The notes under the pieces were generated by a model. It saw nothing but the letters and a program-made list of their open reading frames with translations, was not told where the DNA came from and did no database searches. Positions 10,412-24,843 of a DNA stretch of 64,000 nucleotides are shown piece after piece; positions within the stretch are counted from its first letter, which is position 1; each line of letters opens with the position of its first letter. The position numbers and the translations under genes are program-made. The stretch lies in NCBI GenBank assembly GCA_940671915.1, contig CALNVZ010003426.1, forward strand, positions 11,975,235-12,039,234. The letters run 5' to 3'. This DNA comes from Paracentrotus lividus (Eukaryota; Echinodermata; Echinoidea; Camarodonta; Echinidae).

Positions 10412-11915
10412 CAACTAACATGAATATGGTGGTACGATAATTCATACTGACATTGAGAGAGCGGATAGTCTTATCACATTAGGAATTTTCAATTTTTCAT
10501 GACCCAATAATACATGAATGAAGTACAATTTTTACTGTCACCTCAACTTTTTAATTCGCTCCACCGCCTAGGTCTGTCAAAATGCTATACCGTTTGTATT
10601 CTTGCCAATAAAACTCATTCACTAAAAATCCTTTCCTCCATCATGATGGTAAAAAATGGGCATGGGATGTGTCTAAACACATCTCCCCGTAAAATTTCGT
10701 TTAATTTTGTTGGTGTCTTTTTTTCCTCCGCATTTAAGATATTTTACAATGGAGTGATTGATGTTCCTTAAATTGCATTAAAGCCTAACTATACGAATAC
10801 AGTTTAGGATAATCTATCTTTGACTATAAATTTGCTTAGATTGTGACAGTTTGTCGTTTTATAATAGTTCGGTCTGCTATGTTTCATTCAAATATATTCG
10901 AGAAAGATATCAATAAAAAATTATATTCCCTATTATAACCTGCAGGCTGTAACTTTCGTGAGAATGTGACGTCCACACTCTACTAAGATTAAGAACAATA
11001 TCGAGATTTTATTTATTACATTAGTATTTATTCATGTTATACGTCAATGATGGTGAAATATACATGCACTTGCCTCGAACTTTTACATTTCAATCAGAAT
11101 GATGCAATATATTAGGCATTCATTACTCAAATTAATTTCCATATTAAAAAATTCAGATATTGTCGTATACTAGTATTCATATTCATTATATACATCCTTT
11201 TCATCGCAGATTGACTGAGATTTTTTGTTTATCGAAAGGGGAAATAATAATTCACTCAAAGATTAAAATATCTTTATAACCGTAACTTTCATAACCGTTT
11301 CCCATTGAAACATAATTTATGTACAAGTACTTCTGATAAGGTAAAATTGCAGCCCCCAATGGGAGAGGGGGCAGTGTTAAAGGGAGACAATACTTGCGAT
11401 AGCATTATTTTAATTTACTTCTTTTTGAAACGGTTTTGAGTAAAATCTTGCGGACCAACAAATTATAAAACAATACAATAAATATATATTACTAATAACA
11501 ATACATTATTTTGTACTTTGCGATATTAATATTGCCCTTTAGAGAGAGTTATATGAAACAATATTACAGTTCCAATTGCCTCTCGTCTTCCTCATCAATA
11601 ATACAAACATTATTGTAATTTTCTTTTTGTCTTACTGAATATAAGTTACCAATAATTATTGTGCATTAGACTAGATTACAATGTGTTACATAGTAATGTT
11701 TGTTACAAATTTATCTGATTAAAGAGTATTCGAATATTTTCAAAATGATGTATCAGAATAGTCTATATTTTTGTCTACTCTTATCTATCCAAAACAATAA
11801 CCGTCACTACATTATATACAATTCATCAATAATACAAAATGATAAAATATAAAGGAATAAGATTTTAACTATAATATGTTTGTTTTTGAAAACACATTTA
11901 CTCTTGTATTGCCAC
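10412..11915. other. Region upstream of troponin T exon 1, no exon seen
   Basis: AT-rich unique-looking sequence up to the N gap. It should contain the troponin T promoter or noncoding first exon if these lie in the window, but I saw no convincing signal. Confidence 0.4.
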
Positions 11916-11940
11916 NNNNNNNNNNNNNNNNNNNNNNNNN
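11916..11940. other. Assembly gap of 25 N
   Basis: Exactly 25 N, the same size as the second gap at 39103-39127, so a placeholder and not a measured length. It sits near the centre of the inverted repeat. Confidence 0.99.
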
Positions 11941-12164
11941 TCAATCGTCCTAAAAAGAATAAGCTCGAATACTAAGCTGAACGAAGAAATTACGGAAGTC
12001 TTTCTTGATATAAAACTGGAGTACTTAAGCTTATATTGCGCATCGTATATGCCATGGTTCCAAATGATTGCCAGTGTTTTCTTCATCCGCTTTGAATGGT
12101 GGTAGATGTTTTAGTTTTTGTTTTGGAGGGGGGGGGGTTTATGGGGGGGATGGGGGATTTACTG
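11941..12164. other. Unpaired loop between the inverted arms
   Basis: About 220 bases with no reverse-complement partner in the window. It contains a run of 9-10 G near 12128 and no supported gene. Confidence 0.7.
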
Positions 12165-14852
12165 TGGCAAATACACAAGAGTAAATGTTTTTTCAAAAAA
12201 ACAACTATTATAGTTTAAAATCTTAATTCCTTTATATATTTATCATTTATTGTAATTAATATGATGAATTGTATAATAAGTAGTGACGGTTATTTTTTGG
12301 ATAGATAACGAGTAGACAAAAATATAGACTATTCTGATACAGAATCATTTTGAAAATATTCGAATACTCTTTAATCAGATAAAATTTGTAACAAACATTA
12401 CTAATGGTAACACATTGTAATCTAGCAATGCACAATAATTATTGGTAACTATATTCGAAGTAAGACATAAAAGAAAATTCAATAAGTTTGTATTTATGAT
12501 GAACGGAAAGACGCAGAGTGCAATTGGAACTAGTAATATTGTTTCATATACTCACTCTATAAGGGCAATATAATAATTCGCAAAGAATACAAAAATAATG
12601 TATTGTGTATTATGAATATATATATATTATTGTATTGTTTTTTATAATTTGTTGGTAACCGCAAGATTTAACTACTCAAAACCGTTTCAAAAAGAAGTAA
12701 ATTAAAATAATTGCTATCAAGCAGTATTGTCTCCCTTTAACAATGAACCTGCCACTCTCCCATGGGGGGGCCGCAATTTTACCCTATCAGAAAGTACTTG
12801 TAATAAATTAAGTTTCAAGGGAAACGGTTATGAAAGTATACGGTTATAAACGATAATTTTAATCTTTGAGTAGAATTATATTTCCCCTTTCCGACTAAAC
12901 AAAAAATCTCAGTTCACTCTGCGATGAAAAGGATGTATATAATGAATATGAATACTAGTATAAACGAAAACAACCGATATCTCGAATTTCTTAATATGGA
13001 AATTATTTGAAGTAATGATTGCTAATATTGCATTCATTCTGATTGAAATGATATAAAAGTTCGAGGCAAGTGCATGTATATATTTACACCACATTGACGT
13101 ATAACATGAATAATACTAATGTAAATTGATAAAATAATTCACTCCGAATATGTGTTCCTTAATTCGTTAGGTAGTGTGGACGCACTCATTCTCACGAAAG
13201 TTACAGCCTGCAGGTTATAAATAGGGAGAATATAATTTTTTAATTGGATATCTTTGCTCGGAATATATTGAATGAAAATAGCAGACCGGAACTATTATAA
13301 AAGACAACTGTCACAATCTGAAGCAAATTTTATGTCAAAGACAGATAGATTATCCTAAACGTAATTCGTATAGTTAGGACTTTACATGCAATTTAAGGAA
13401 CTGCAATCACTCCATTGGTAAAATATCTCCTCAAATGCGGAGCGAAACAAACCAGACACCCAACACATTAAAAACGAAATTTTACGTCGGAGATTGTTTA
13501 GACAACCATCCCTGCCATTTTTACCAATCAATGATGGGGAAATGGATTTTTAAGGTGGAATGAAGTTTTATTGGCAAGAAATACACAACGGTATAGGCAT
13601 TTTGACAGACGCTTAGCGGTGGACGCGAATTAAAAAGTTGAGGTGACAGTAAAATTGTACTCTCATTATCAGTATTATTGGTCATGAAAAAATTGAAAAT
13701 TCTAATGTGATAAGAACATCGCGTCTCAGTCAGTAATGAAATATAATCGTACCACCATAATCATGTTAGTTGGCCTTTAAAGGTTCTGAGTGTACCACAC
13801 ACTCGTCCTTATTTCACCAAAATGCGCATGAGTCAATAGAGATATCATACATAAGAATATCATTAGCAGTTCGCATGATAGTCATTTATCTCAGACTTGT
13901 TTGGCGCCATTTTGGGAAATAAAGGCCGAGGTGGCCTTGGTTACAAGGCTCATGAGTAGTTGGTAGTTGCTGTCAGCCTTATTTTGGGCATGCTGTGGAG
14001 TCCTGATTACATTTCGAGGAGTGGAATATGAATACAAATCGTGTAAATTCACCAATTGACAGATAATAATCATGATTATGTATTGTGCATATTAGTAATT
14101 GGCTTTTAAAAGCTACTATTATTTATAAAAACATTCGTAACAAGCCAACTGCAGCTACTATGCACCTGTTGGGGGCACTGGGGGTCACTACAAACAAAAG
14201 GTGCTAGCCCATAGCGTGTCCCTGCAACGCAGCAAAACATTGAAAATGGACCCTAAACGTCTCAATAGCATATGTCAAAATTTGACACACCCTCTTTCGA
14301 ACGTCATAAGCTGGAAACTACCCTAATGACATTACCGAAGACAGTAGAAATTTTGAACCCCCCCCCCCAAAAAAAAAACAAAAAAAAAAAAACAAAAGAT
14401 TTCGCGATGAGAAACAACCAACCAGAATTTTTTTAGAAAATGCGCGATTAAAAATAAAAAAACACCGCCTATTTGTTAAGGGAATAGACGCGTTACGACG
14501 CGCCGAGAAGGCCTTGAAACAGACCCTTTTTCCGGACGACTTGTTTTGGGCACCAACATAGCGTAGGCACATCATGTGTGAGTGACCCCCACCCGGAGAT
14601 GCTTTATCATAGTACTCATCACATGCAGCAATTAATGACTTCATTCTTCGTGCTCTGCATATTCCAAGTCCTCTGTGATATTCTATCGTTTCTCGTTATT
14701 GTTGTCTCAATTTAATATTTCCATTACTGATGATCAAGACTATCACCAATACCTTATTTTCCTCTCATTCTAATCTCTCTCTCTATCTCTCCTCATCATC
14801 TCTCTCTCATCTCCTCTCTCTTCTTTCATTTCTCTTCTCTCTCTCTTCACAG

Positions 14853-14898
14853 ACTTATCTGACAGTGACATTACAATTAATGGTGAATACAGAACGAC
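14853..14898 (+). pseudogene. Mirror copy of troponin T exon 1
   Basis: Corresponds to 9410-9457 in reverse complement. The acceptor CACAG and an ATG at 14880 remain, but base changes and deletions alter the frame, and the donor now reads GTCAAG. Probably an assembly copy, not a real pseudogene. Confidence 0.7.
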
Positions 14899-15870
14899 GT
14901 CAAGTTTCTTTTTCTTTGATCATCTTTTTCGTTACTTTTTTCTCTCCTTCTTTGTCTTTGTATACTCTGAATAATTATTATTTTTTTTTTTTTTACAGTT
15001 TTCTTCGTCTGAATTCTTTTGGCTATCATTTCAAACTTTTGGATTTGGACTCAGCATTCAAAGCCTTTTTCCTTTTAAAATTAAGCCATGTCTTGTTCAT
15101 TTTATATTTCCATCCATCATAAGTTTACCATGGAAACCTATGAGTTATTTTTTTTAAACAAGCCCACAAAAAAATGAATATTTAAGTGATGCATTTGTTT
15201 TGGTTTTGGTTAAGTTCATTTTGTTCTTTGGTTTGTAAAGTCTGACATAACTGTTGCATTGTTTGGTGAATGTTTCAATTTTTGATTAATGTTTGTACTA
15301 GATTTGTTTGCTAACTCGAGTTTTATGTTCCATAGTTTGTAATTTAAAGATTTAATGGAAGCCGGCGTACAGTGGGAATTCGTAAATGTAAATTAATGAG
15401 TGAATAATAATGATCTTGATCTGTGAATGTTATACAGGGGAGAAGGACAGATATCTGGGGTGGACCCAATGAATATATTATATATAAATATAAATAACAA
15501 TATATCAACAACAAAAAATACAGCAATGAAGTTTGTTTGTTTATGTTTTGTTGTTTTGTGTTTATATTAGATCATTCTCATGGTGCCAGTGTGAAAGATC
15601 AGCCTATATTAAATACTTTCTCATCTCTTTCTCACTCTTTCTTCCTTCCTTATCTTTCTTATCTTTCTTTCTCTCTTCTCTCTCTCATCTCTCGTCTCAC
15701 TGATCTACTCTTCTCAATCTCTCTGTCTCTCACCCCACCAATCATGTCCGTAATATCTGTCTGCATGTTCCTATTTACTTGTGGTTAGACTGGTATGCAT
15801 TTACCATTTTCATATATTATGGTTCGTTAATATTTTGCCTTTTGTTTTGAATATCATTAATAACACCAAG

Positions 15871-15911
15871 AAATGAGGACGAAGAGAAATAGCAAACGAT
15901 GCATGAGGAAA
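15871..15911 (+). pseudogene. Mirror copy of troponin T exon 2
   Basis: Corresponds to 8468-8504 with insertions and substitutions; the acceptor AG is still present but the reading frame is lost. Probably artefactual like the rest of this arm. Confidence 0.6.
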
Positions 15912-18483
15912 GGATTTGGAAGTTTTATTAAGTGGATAAATATCGATGTTAGTTAAAGAATAAGTGAAAATAACTAACAAAAACTTAAACAATTAACTGC
16001 TTATACTAAATATCCTAGCATAATAAATAATTCGTTAAGATGTTTGTAGTACGTTTCTGGGCCTTTAGAATAGATAAACAACTAAAATCGACTTGACAAA
16101 TGTAATAAGCAGTGATACGATTATTGTTTGTTTATGTTATCATAAACATAAGAAAATGTTAATCAGTGTGCTCTTGTAGCTTTTAACAAAAATAATGCAA
16201 GTAGGATCATACAGAGGACAAAAATGAAAGACAATTATTGTAGACAATAATGGTTAAAACGAAAAGAAGAAATATGTTATTAATATTCAACCAAATCCAA
16301 TATATCATATATATAGACAAACATAACAACTGTATACCTTTTAAATAATATAGAGCGAAATGAACTGTATAAAGAGAAGGGCAGGTCCACGCATATTATG
16401 TTACGCGAGGTGGTGATTTTTTCCAACTTTATCGACATTTTTGTGTCAAGTAGTGTCAGTAGAGGTTTTGAAGGTACAATAAATAAAATCTCGTCATCAC
16501 ATATATCACGCACAAAGTAGTAATGAAATAAACTTAAATGACAAATGAGGTCAAAGAAGGCATTTCAGGTCATAGACGTCAACAAGGCTCAACTTAATAT
16601 TCAGAAAAATATAAAATAGCATAATAAAAGTGCCATATTTCAACCAATATTTCTAAAAGGTTTGTATAAGGCAATACAGACCAAAAAAAGACATATTTTC
16701 TGTTTTCAATTATCATCTTGGCTTCCTACTGGTGAAAATGCAAAACTAGCACATACTTTCGCATATTTTTACTTTCATTTGATTGCCATCGTCTCAGAAG
16801 TAGTCCTCAGCAAAGTTACTGAGCTGATGCAAAATAATAAGTTTTATTACTATCACAAACCCAACCTCAAGTAATGAAACAAATTTTTTTTTATATTCAC
16901 GAATGTGGTTTGTATTAATGGTTCTTCTTGTTTTATCAGACGGGATTTTCTTTTTTACACAACACTAGTTGCTAACGTATGCCTTTGGCTACACAAAATT
17001 TTTTATTAATGGAAAATATTTTATGGAATAAATTGTCCCATTGTTTTGGCTACGTGTACCCGTGTGTTACATGTCATATTTTTAATAAAACCTTTAAACC
17101 TTGAGCCAGAAACGGGAGGACTATATTAGACAATAAAAATAATGTATTTACAAGTTTATTACATGGTTACAGTTGATTGTGACACTATGCAGATTTTATA
17201 TTTCTGCTCTTTAAATTACCTAGTATCATGCTGTGAACAGAATTCAATCTTAAAAACAATCATTTTTTTTGCATGGTCCTTGTGTTTACGAACGAATAAA
17301 TTAATCATAATCATAAATTAAATGAATTTATGTTAATTTAATCATTGTTTATGATTTTGTTGAAGTTTATTAGTACATCTTTCAAATAATGATACCTACG
17401 GAATTGGGATATTTCAAATTATAAGATTATCAAAAAGCCTATTTTTGTCATCTGAATGTCCCGTTTGTTATCATTGCAAAACTAGACCGTGGACTTGCCC
17501 AGAAAGCCATATAATATTGAACGTCGCTTGAATCAATGAACCCCCCATATACCTTTTATCCATTTTGATTTCCCATTTTAATTTAGTTTGCAATGAATAC
17601 TGCTAAACACCCAGGCTTGTGCATGCATTGCAGATCATATTATCATGACAGATGACAATAACTGGAAGAAGAAGAGGCAAAAAGGAGTAGGAGAGAAAGA
17701 AAGAAAATATTAAAAAAAAAACACAAAAAAGAAGAAGAAAGAAAGAAAGAAGATTGAGGAGAGAAAGAAGATAATAAGAAAGAAGAAAAAGAAAACCACT
17801 TCTTCTTTAGAAAACAATAACAGAACAGACAATATAATTTCCACTAGTTTTCTTATATCCTATATTAATGTCACTGCCTTTTTAACATACTAATAATGAC
17901 TAATACAGAAAATTTACACATTAGTAATAAATCTCAAATCATCTATAAGATTGAACAGGACTCCCTTGCTAATATTTTCGTGTGACTGCAATTTATACAC
18001 CTTGCCTGGCGCCTTAAACGTAATCTGCTTACATTTTAATTCAACCTTTATATTTCAGGAAATTAATAAAAAAAACACGTACAATAATACTTCAAGACTT
18101 TTATGAAATAACCAGGGTAGTTTAAGTATTTTCATTTCAGCTGAAAGGCATGCAAGTCCACATACTAAGCGCCACCTCCACTATTTATGTATCTTTTAAG
18201 GACGTATGGAATGTTGATCTATCGCAGGTTACCCAATGTTTAAAAAGAGAACCGATTGTTATATCATTCCATCTATATATTAGCCCTTATTCTTATTGAA
18301 AAATCGTCAAATATTTTTATATGATAATCATTACAGGGTCTCTGGCATCCGATGCCAAAAAAAGCTCTTCCTCAACACTGTTGAAAATTCCAAGTCCCCC
18401 CGAAAAGAATATTGATGACGAGTAATTGTGAAAGAATATCTCATTTTTACGCTTTTCAGTTTTTATTCCTATCTTTGAAACAG

Positions 18484-18589
18484 AGGCAGGAGTTTATCGC
18501 TGAGGTTTGAAGACGGCTCGCAAGAAGAACTCAAGAAGGTCATCAATAAATATGATTCCTGAGATCAAATGTCATAACAGGAGAGAAGG
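18484..18589 (+). pseudogene. Mirror copy of troponin T exon 3
   Basis: 106 nt against 99 nt in the intact exon. The acceptor ACAG and donor GTGAG remain, but several single-base insertions (for example GAGGTTTGAAG for GAGGTTGAG) break the frame and create stops. Confidence 0.8.
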
Positions 18590-19325
18590 GTGAGATATGT
18601 AACAATCGCAATAGGAATCAATAAATCAAAGAGCTTGGTCGGCAAAATGGGTTCGAAATAAATTTTTTGATCAAAATTATTAAATTTACTTCTATTGTAG
18701 GCAATAGGTTGACCGTAAAAAAAGGCGGTATCTAGGTCGGGGGGCAGCAGAACGGGAACGCGCCCCCATTGATTTGAAAACATAAATTATGACTGTACAA
18801 TATTAAAAATCGGAAAAATATCACGGACAGCGGCACCGACCCTATCGTTGCCTTGCGAGCCCCCACCCCCCATCCTGAAAACCTGGATGCCGCACACTAA
18901 GAAGCCGTCTAAGAATGCGGAGGGGGAGGGCTCAACTTTTCTTAAGTAACATCTTAGAGTAAATAAACTCAAATGCCATACAAAAGCTATAAGACCAAAA
19001 CAGAGTGATACTAGGATCTAACCATCGTCACTTGCAAATGAGATCTATACAAAAATTACCACTAAAAAATAAAGTCAACAGCACCAATTATTTAAGCTAG
19101 AAATAGAAGTTCTAAGAACTTCGATAATAATATTGTTTAAAATAACAACTAAAAATAGTGATACTGTATGGTGAATGCTTCAGCAAATATATCAATTTAT
19201 ATTTGTTTCTTTATATCTCCTTTCTCTCTCATCTCTCTCCAATTCTCTACAATCTTCTCTCTCTCATCCTATTCCTTCTCTTTCCCATCTCACTCTTTCT
19301 CTCTATCATCGCTCACATCCCCCCC

Positions 19326-19360
<35 letters not shown>

Positions 19361-19364
19361 ACAG

Positions 19365-19561
19365 GCCAGAAGTCGACGCCGAACAGCCCGCGATGATGGC
19401 TTGACAAAATCAAAGAGAATGAGGAAAGCCCGTCCTCAAGACGACAAGAGGAGGAGAAAATCGACGCATCAAGCGAAGCCCAAGAGAAGAAGAAGAAGAG
19501 AGAGAGGATAGACGACACGCGCCATGCAAACCATACACAAATTCCAACCAGCCTCATTCAG
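19365..19561 (+). pseudogene. Mirror copy of troponin T exon 4
   Basis: 197 nt against 183 nt. Lys/Arg/Glu-coding stretches are recognisable, but multiple indels scatter them over all three frames. The preceding A run is longer than in the intact copy, as expected for homopolymer errors. Confidence 0.8.
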
Positions 19562-21065
19562 ATGGATTAATATCGAATTTTTTTGTTTATGGCTATACAC
19601 ATTACAAATCACAAGCCGATGTAACTGGGTTATGATAATGGTGAACCAATCATAATCAAACCAAACTAGACCAAACACAATATACGTATATTATACATTA
19701 TTGCACCAATCATGATCGGACTTAAAACACTAATTCTGTAACATTGGCTCAACTCAGAAAGAAAGCAAACCCACAACTATCGCAAGATATTGACCAATCG
19801 GATTCATCCAACAAACACACTTGCCTGCAGTGACTACTACAAATACAACCAAATCAACTTTGCAGCATTGACAATCCCGAAAAAGCACACTTAGACTTGG
19901 CAAGTATATGACCAAATCAAACTCCTTTAATTGCATTGACTGTATATTAAGCAAACTAGAACTTTGTATCAACATTGGCAATCAGGACAAAGAAAACACA
20001 ATTTCGGAATATTGAACACAATCAAGACTTCCAAACCAAACTACTCAAAAATTACCCCAAGACAAAACTTGCCTAGCGTTGGAATCAGAACCAAAAAATA
20101 AAGACACACTCACTTCACAAAGTATTGACCAATCAGATTGAACCACAAATAACTAAATCTGCCCTTGCATTGAACAAATCAGAAATCACACCAAAAATAC
20201 AACTTTCGTGTTAATTGATCAAGTCAGAAATAAAAGCAAAAACGACTCCGGGAGGGGGATGATATCGGAATTCAAACCACAAACAATCTTCCTTGCCTTG
20301 ACTCAGAATCGACCAAAATACATTGACTTTGTAAACACTGGCCACTCATGATTAAAGCAAGACACACTCGAGGATTACATTGACCAAATCAATTCCAATA
20401 ACCACAACACATCAGAAATTAAAACCAAAAAATACTTTGCTAGCACTAAACGCAATAGGATAGCAACCCCAATTTCGCAAAATAATGAACAATTAGATTA
20501 ACCACAAACAACTTTGCATTGTATTGACGACTCAGATAAACACATACAAATTGCTTAATAGGCCATTCAGAATAAAGCAAACCTCACTTCGCAGTATTTC
20601 GACCCAATCGGAATTCGAACACAGACAACTTGCATTGTAAATTGAACATTCTCAGAATCTGAAACTAATTTTCATTTTATTAACATCGAGCAGTCAGGAT
20701 ACAAAGCAAACATAACTTAGGAAGGATAATGACCAATCAGATAAAATAAAATTTTGCTACATTGGAGACTATCAGAATAAAGCACACTTCACTGGCTAAT
20801 ATTCAAAAGCTTATGACAATCGAGAAATACACTTGCTTGCCTGATCAGAAATCACCAAAATACCAACTTCGGAAATATTGACACAATCAATATTCCACCA
20901 AGACTAGTATACAACAACGTTGCTGAAGCGTTAAACCCAATAGAATAAAGACACATTAACTTTCAAAGTATTGACCAATTACATTCGACCACAAACAAAA
21001 ACTTATGCCAACATCTTTTTACAAATGTTCAACCCTCTCCCCACTCCATCCCATTTCACTCTCAG

Positions 21066-21295
21066 AATGAGGCGCTAGTCCGCTTGCCCAGATGACCCCA
21101 GCCGAACCTGAGAAGAGACAAGAGGAGACTTGCTAAACGTTCCCTAGCCATAGACCCTAACACGAGCAGTCTTCAGAAGGAAAGGGCATGAAGACACTAG
21201 CCACAAGAGTTACACAACCAGAGATCATGAAAGCGTTTGGCGCCACTCATTCGATCTAAACACCAGGAGAAGGGAGATAACGTCAGAAGTACGAT
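21066..21295 (+). pseudogene. Mirror copy of troponin T exon 5
   Basis: 230 nt against 213 nt, with the acceptor CTCAG and the donor region GATGTAAG preserved. Many small insertions break the frame; fragments such as the TTTGGCGCC and CAGAAGTACGAT codon runs still align with 3516-3728. Confidence 0.8.
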
Positions 21296-24200
21296 GTAAG
21301 TTCAACTTACACATTTAATATTTTGACAAAAATAAGGACTTAGCAAAATTAATACGTGAATTCAACATGATCAATCAATCAATCAATCAATCGAAACATG
21401 CATACTAAATATTTTCCATTGATTGCATACAGAATCAAGTGAAGGAAGATAGTTTGATGCAATATAATTGAATGGGGAGAGCAAAAAAAAAAAAGAAAGA
21501 AAAGAAGGAGCGCCTTAAGTGGAAAATAAAGACCAGGAAGGGATAAGGCCTCTGCACACAAAACCCGACAAAACCGACAAACGACACGACACAGCGACAA
21601 CGACGAGAACGACACAACTCAAAATACCTGTTCAAAGAAGCACGACATATGCCTAAAAAGTCGGGGGCGCAAGTTGTTTTTGAATGGTGAGATTGTCGTG
21701 CAGGAAATTAATTTGAAACCCCTTTAGTCAGGCACCCAGCTCGAGATTGGTTAGCTGAAACGAGAGTACCAAAAGTAGTAAAATTATTGGAAATATAATG
21801 GGGGAGTGAATCCACCATTTACTAAAACCCAACGTCTGCTTGCAGTGCAATCTCTGCTGAGCAGTAAGAGTCCCTACAGCCGAGGGGGCGTCCCAAAATG
21901 AAAATGCCCATTTTACAAAAAAATATCATTGAAATAAAAATAGCAGAATTTCAATATCTAAACCCACTAATTTGATGTCAAATAAAGAGTATTAAAAATT
22001 GTCTTGACGCTTGTGCCAGGGTTTTTGAAAAATCAGAACTGAAAATCGAAACTGGAGAAGTTATGATGAATGAAATGTTTCTGCTCTACTTTTTTACGAA
22101 AATTATTTTTAGTACCTCATTTCTATGCCCATACATCTTTTTAATAAAAATAGTTGAATGAAACAATTAATGTTGTAACCTTCATAAAAACTTCCCACGT
22201 CATGTGTGTGTTGTAAAAAGAAGCGGAGTATATACTTCCGATAAATATTATAGGTAGAGCTAAAAGTCAGGAAAACGCAATAAGACAAAATTTCAAACAA
22301 ATTTTACCCGTGGAACTGAGAATACCCGTTATATAACATACCCGTGTATTAAGAAAAGCTGATTGTAATGTGATGGCTAGTGAGTAAGGCAAACAAAAGT
22401 ATTACAGGCCTAGTCTTATGCAAAGTCCACACAGACACTATACTATAGATAACGATCCGGTTAGCGTCCAAATATTAATTTCATACCTCATAATTCTATC
22501 AATTTCTTATGTATTCTTTGTTCTTAACCTGGATGAAAGAAATGTAATCAATATTTCCAACATAGCTGGCTTAAGACAGGGTAGGCACAAAGCTGTGGAT
22601 CCTGCCAAAAGAAAATAATTTTTATGGAACGCATCGGGAGTAACTATACGTAAAGAATGTCCTGTGTGACTGGTAGCATAATACACGTACTGGTGTATAG
22701 GGATTACCTTCTTCGACTATGGGGCAAATTAGTTGACAATATTCTACATTGCGTTCCTGACATAATTAGCCTCATCAATAATTATCTAACTTTATCGAAG
22801 ATAATAACTCCTTCTTTTTACAGCATCTTCACTCACGTTAGGAAGTTTTTTTAAGAAAGGTTAACAACATTAATGATTATATTCAACTATTTATTTAAAA
22901 ATTTATTGAAAAAGGAACAAAAATATTTTTACGGAAAAAATATGAAAAAAATATTTCTTCATCAAAACTACTCACACTGTTTATTCGGATTTCAGTCTGC
23001 TTTCAAATGGCACACAGCGTCAAGACAATTTTAATACTCTACCCTTTATTTTGACATACAAATTTAGTATGTGTTATAGAAAATGAATTCTGCTATTATT
23101 ATTCAAAATAGAATATTTTTTGTAAAATGGGCACACATATATTAAGCGACCGGCCTTATAGAGCAGGGAAGATAGCACTGCCAGACGTTGGGTTGTAAAT
23201 GTGGGATTCCTCACATATATTCCATACTTTATATTAGGGTACCAATAATCGATCCAGTCAACACAATCTCGAGCTGGCTGCTTGACTAACTTGTGTTTAC
23301 TCAAACTGACTGCAATTGACAAAAGGGGAAAGGTTTTTGAGTTTCATAAAATGAAAGTTCACTTCTAGAAGAAACTCTTGAGATGGAATCTTTATATTTG
23401 ATCCAAGCAACATCATTTTGCTCGGACTACTAAAAATTCCCGTCCCCCTTTTCAACTTTTCCGGGCCAAACAAACCCAAACCTTGCTGGCCTGTTAGGCT
23501 CCCCCTCCAGCTAGCCCCCATTTTGTAATTTATCTCGAGTCAAATATATATGGTTTATGGGTAGGGCCTAACAGGCTTGTAGAGTCTCTTGCCAGATGGA
23601 TTGAAATGAACAGTGTGTTGGTAAATAGATCGGAATAGTACACCTACTGTAAAAAAACGAAAATAAATGAAAAAACAGGTTAGTCTGATTTAAATGCCAA
23701 ATGACATGATTTAGATAATAATTGAGTTTTATAAGTGAATATCACTAAAGCCCCCCCCCCCCCAAATTAATGTAAACTTTCCCTCAACATTTCCTGTCAG
23801 AATATTGCCATCCAGCAGAGGGAGATATTATGTTTGAAGCCCCTAACTTATTTTCCTAGCAATTTGGCTTCATTTGCAGGGTGACTTTTTTGTTGATCCA
23901 GCAATGGCGACCCGCGCAGAAAATTTTTTTAGTTTTAAAAGAAAATCAGGGGCAACTGTGAAGAAAAACCGGTATATGTAGTATACAGTGCATCCTATTT
24001 AACTAAGAAATGTCAATGGATTTTAAACGGTTAAAAAGGTTCATTTATTCTGGCAATTAAACAAGGGTCCTTCCTCAGGTAACAATGGGGGGGGGGGCTT
24101 TTTCAGTAAATTGATTTCCGAGTGGTAGCGTGAAAAATTTGGGGATTGCAGTGTGCCCTCCCCCCCCCAGAATCATCAACCCGCCCCACCTGCAAGTGGT

Positions 24201-24843
24201 AGTACAATACGATTGTGATCACTGCACATTTATTTTTTGAAGACATTATTAACTTGGGAATCACAGTCTCTTCCATAGGACCAGTCTTTCATCATCTCGT
24301 CAATTTTCTGCTTCTCCTCACTCCCCTTTTGTGCTATCTCCTCACACCCCCTATCTCCTCTCTCCTCATTCATCTATCTCTCAAACTATCTATCTATCTA
24401 ACTCTCTTTATACCTTCTCATCATTATTATACTTTTTTCCCACTCCTAAATGCCTAACTGATATTATACAATGATCATATGTTGTCGGTCCTATAGTAGA
24501 ACCAAGATTAATTAACATCACACTCCATACAAACATCCATTTCACCAATACTCTCGCATTTAATTCCTTGGTCGGTAATTAATCACGGGACGTCGTATCA
24601 AAAATCGAGTACCATTAAATCCCGATTAGGCAAACCTGACAATTTAAAACAATCTTAAATATTTTTGTAATACTTTTGTTTGACCTTATTGGTATATGCA
24701 TAAATACAGACCAATTTAAATCAACACAGAGATAAAAAAACAAATAACATATTCCAATCATTTGGAAATATGAAAAAAAAAAAATCACAAAATGAAGGAA
24801 CTAAACTTTCTTACCAAAAGATGATTGATGTAATCGACAAAGT

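Larger units (their letters stand above)
249..11915. repeat. Left arm of a giant inverted repeat
   Basis: This arm is matched in reverse complement by about 12165-24773. Paired landmarks are: end of homology near 249 and 24773, troponin exon 5 (3516-3728 with 21066-21295), exon 4 (5136-5318 with 19365-19561), exon 3 (6021-6119 with 18484-18589), and sequence left of the N gap (11884-11910) with about 12172-12198. The left arm reads cleanly, with intact splice sites and frame. Confidence 0.93.
12165..24773. repeat. Right arm of the giant inverted repeat (indel-rich copy)
   Basis: Reverse complement of 249-11915, about 8% longer than its partner, with frequent one- or two-base insertions and some substitutions. 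Divergence looks as high in exons as in introns, and microsatellites are scrambled. That pattern is expected of uncorrected long-read sequence and not of a gene copy that evolved under selection or drifted by substitution. The gap-adjacent segment 11941-12164 has no partner and forms the loop. Confidence 0.9.

Noticed and set aside
14853..21295. A second, divergent troponin T gene or true pseudogene
   Set aside because: The copy is an exact-order mirror of introns, microsatellites and MITEs with uniformly spread single-base indels, which fits uncorrected read sequence better than gene duplication.
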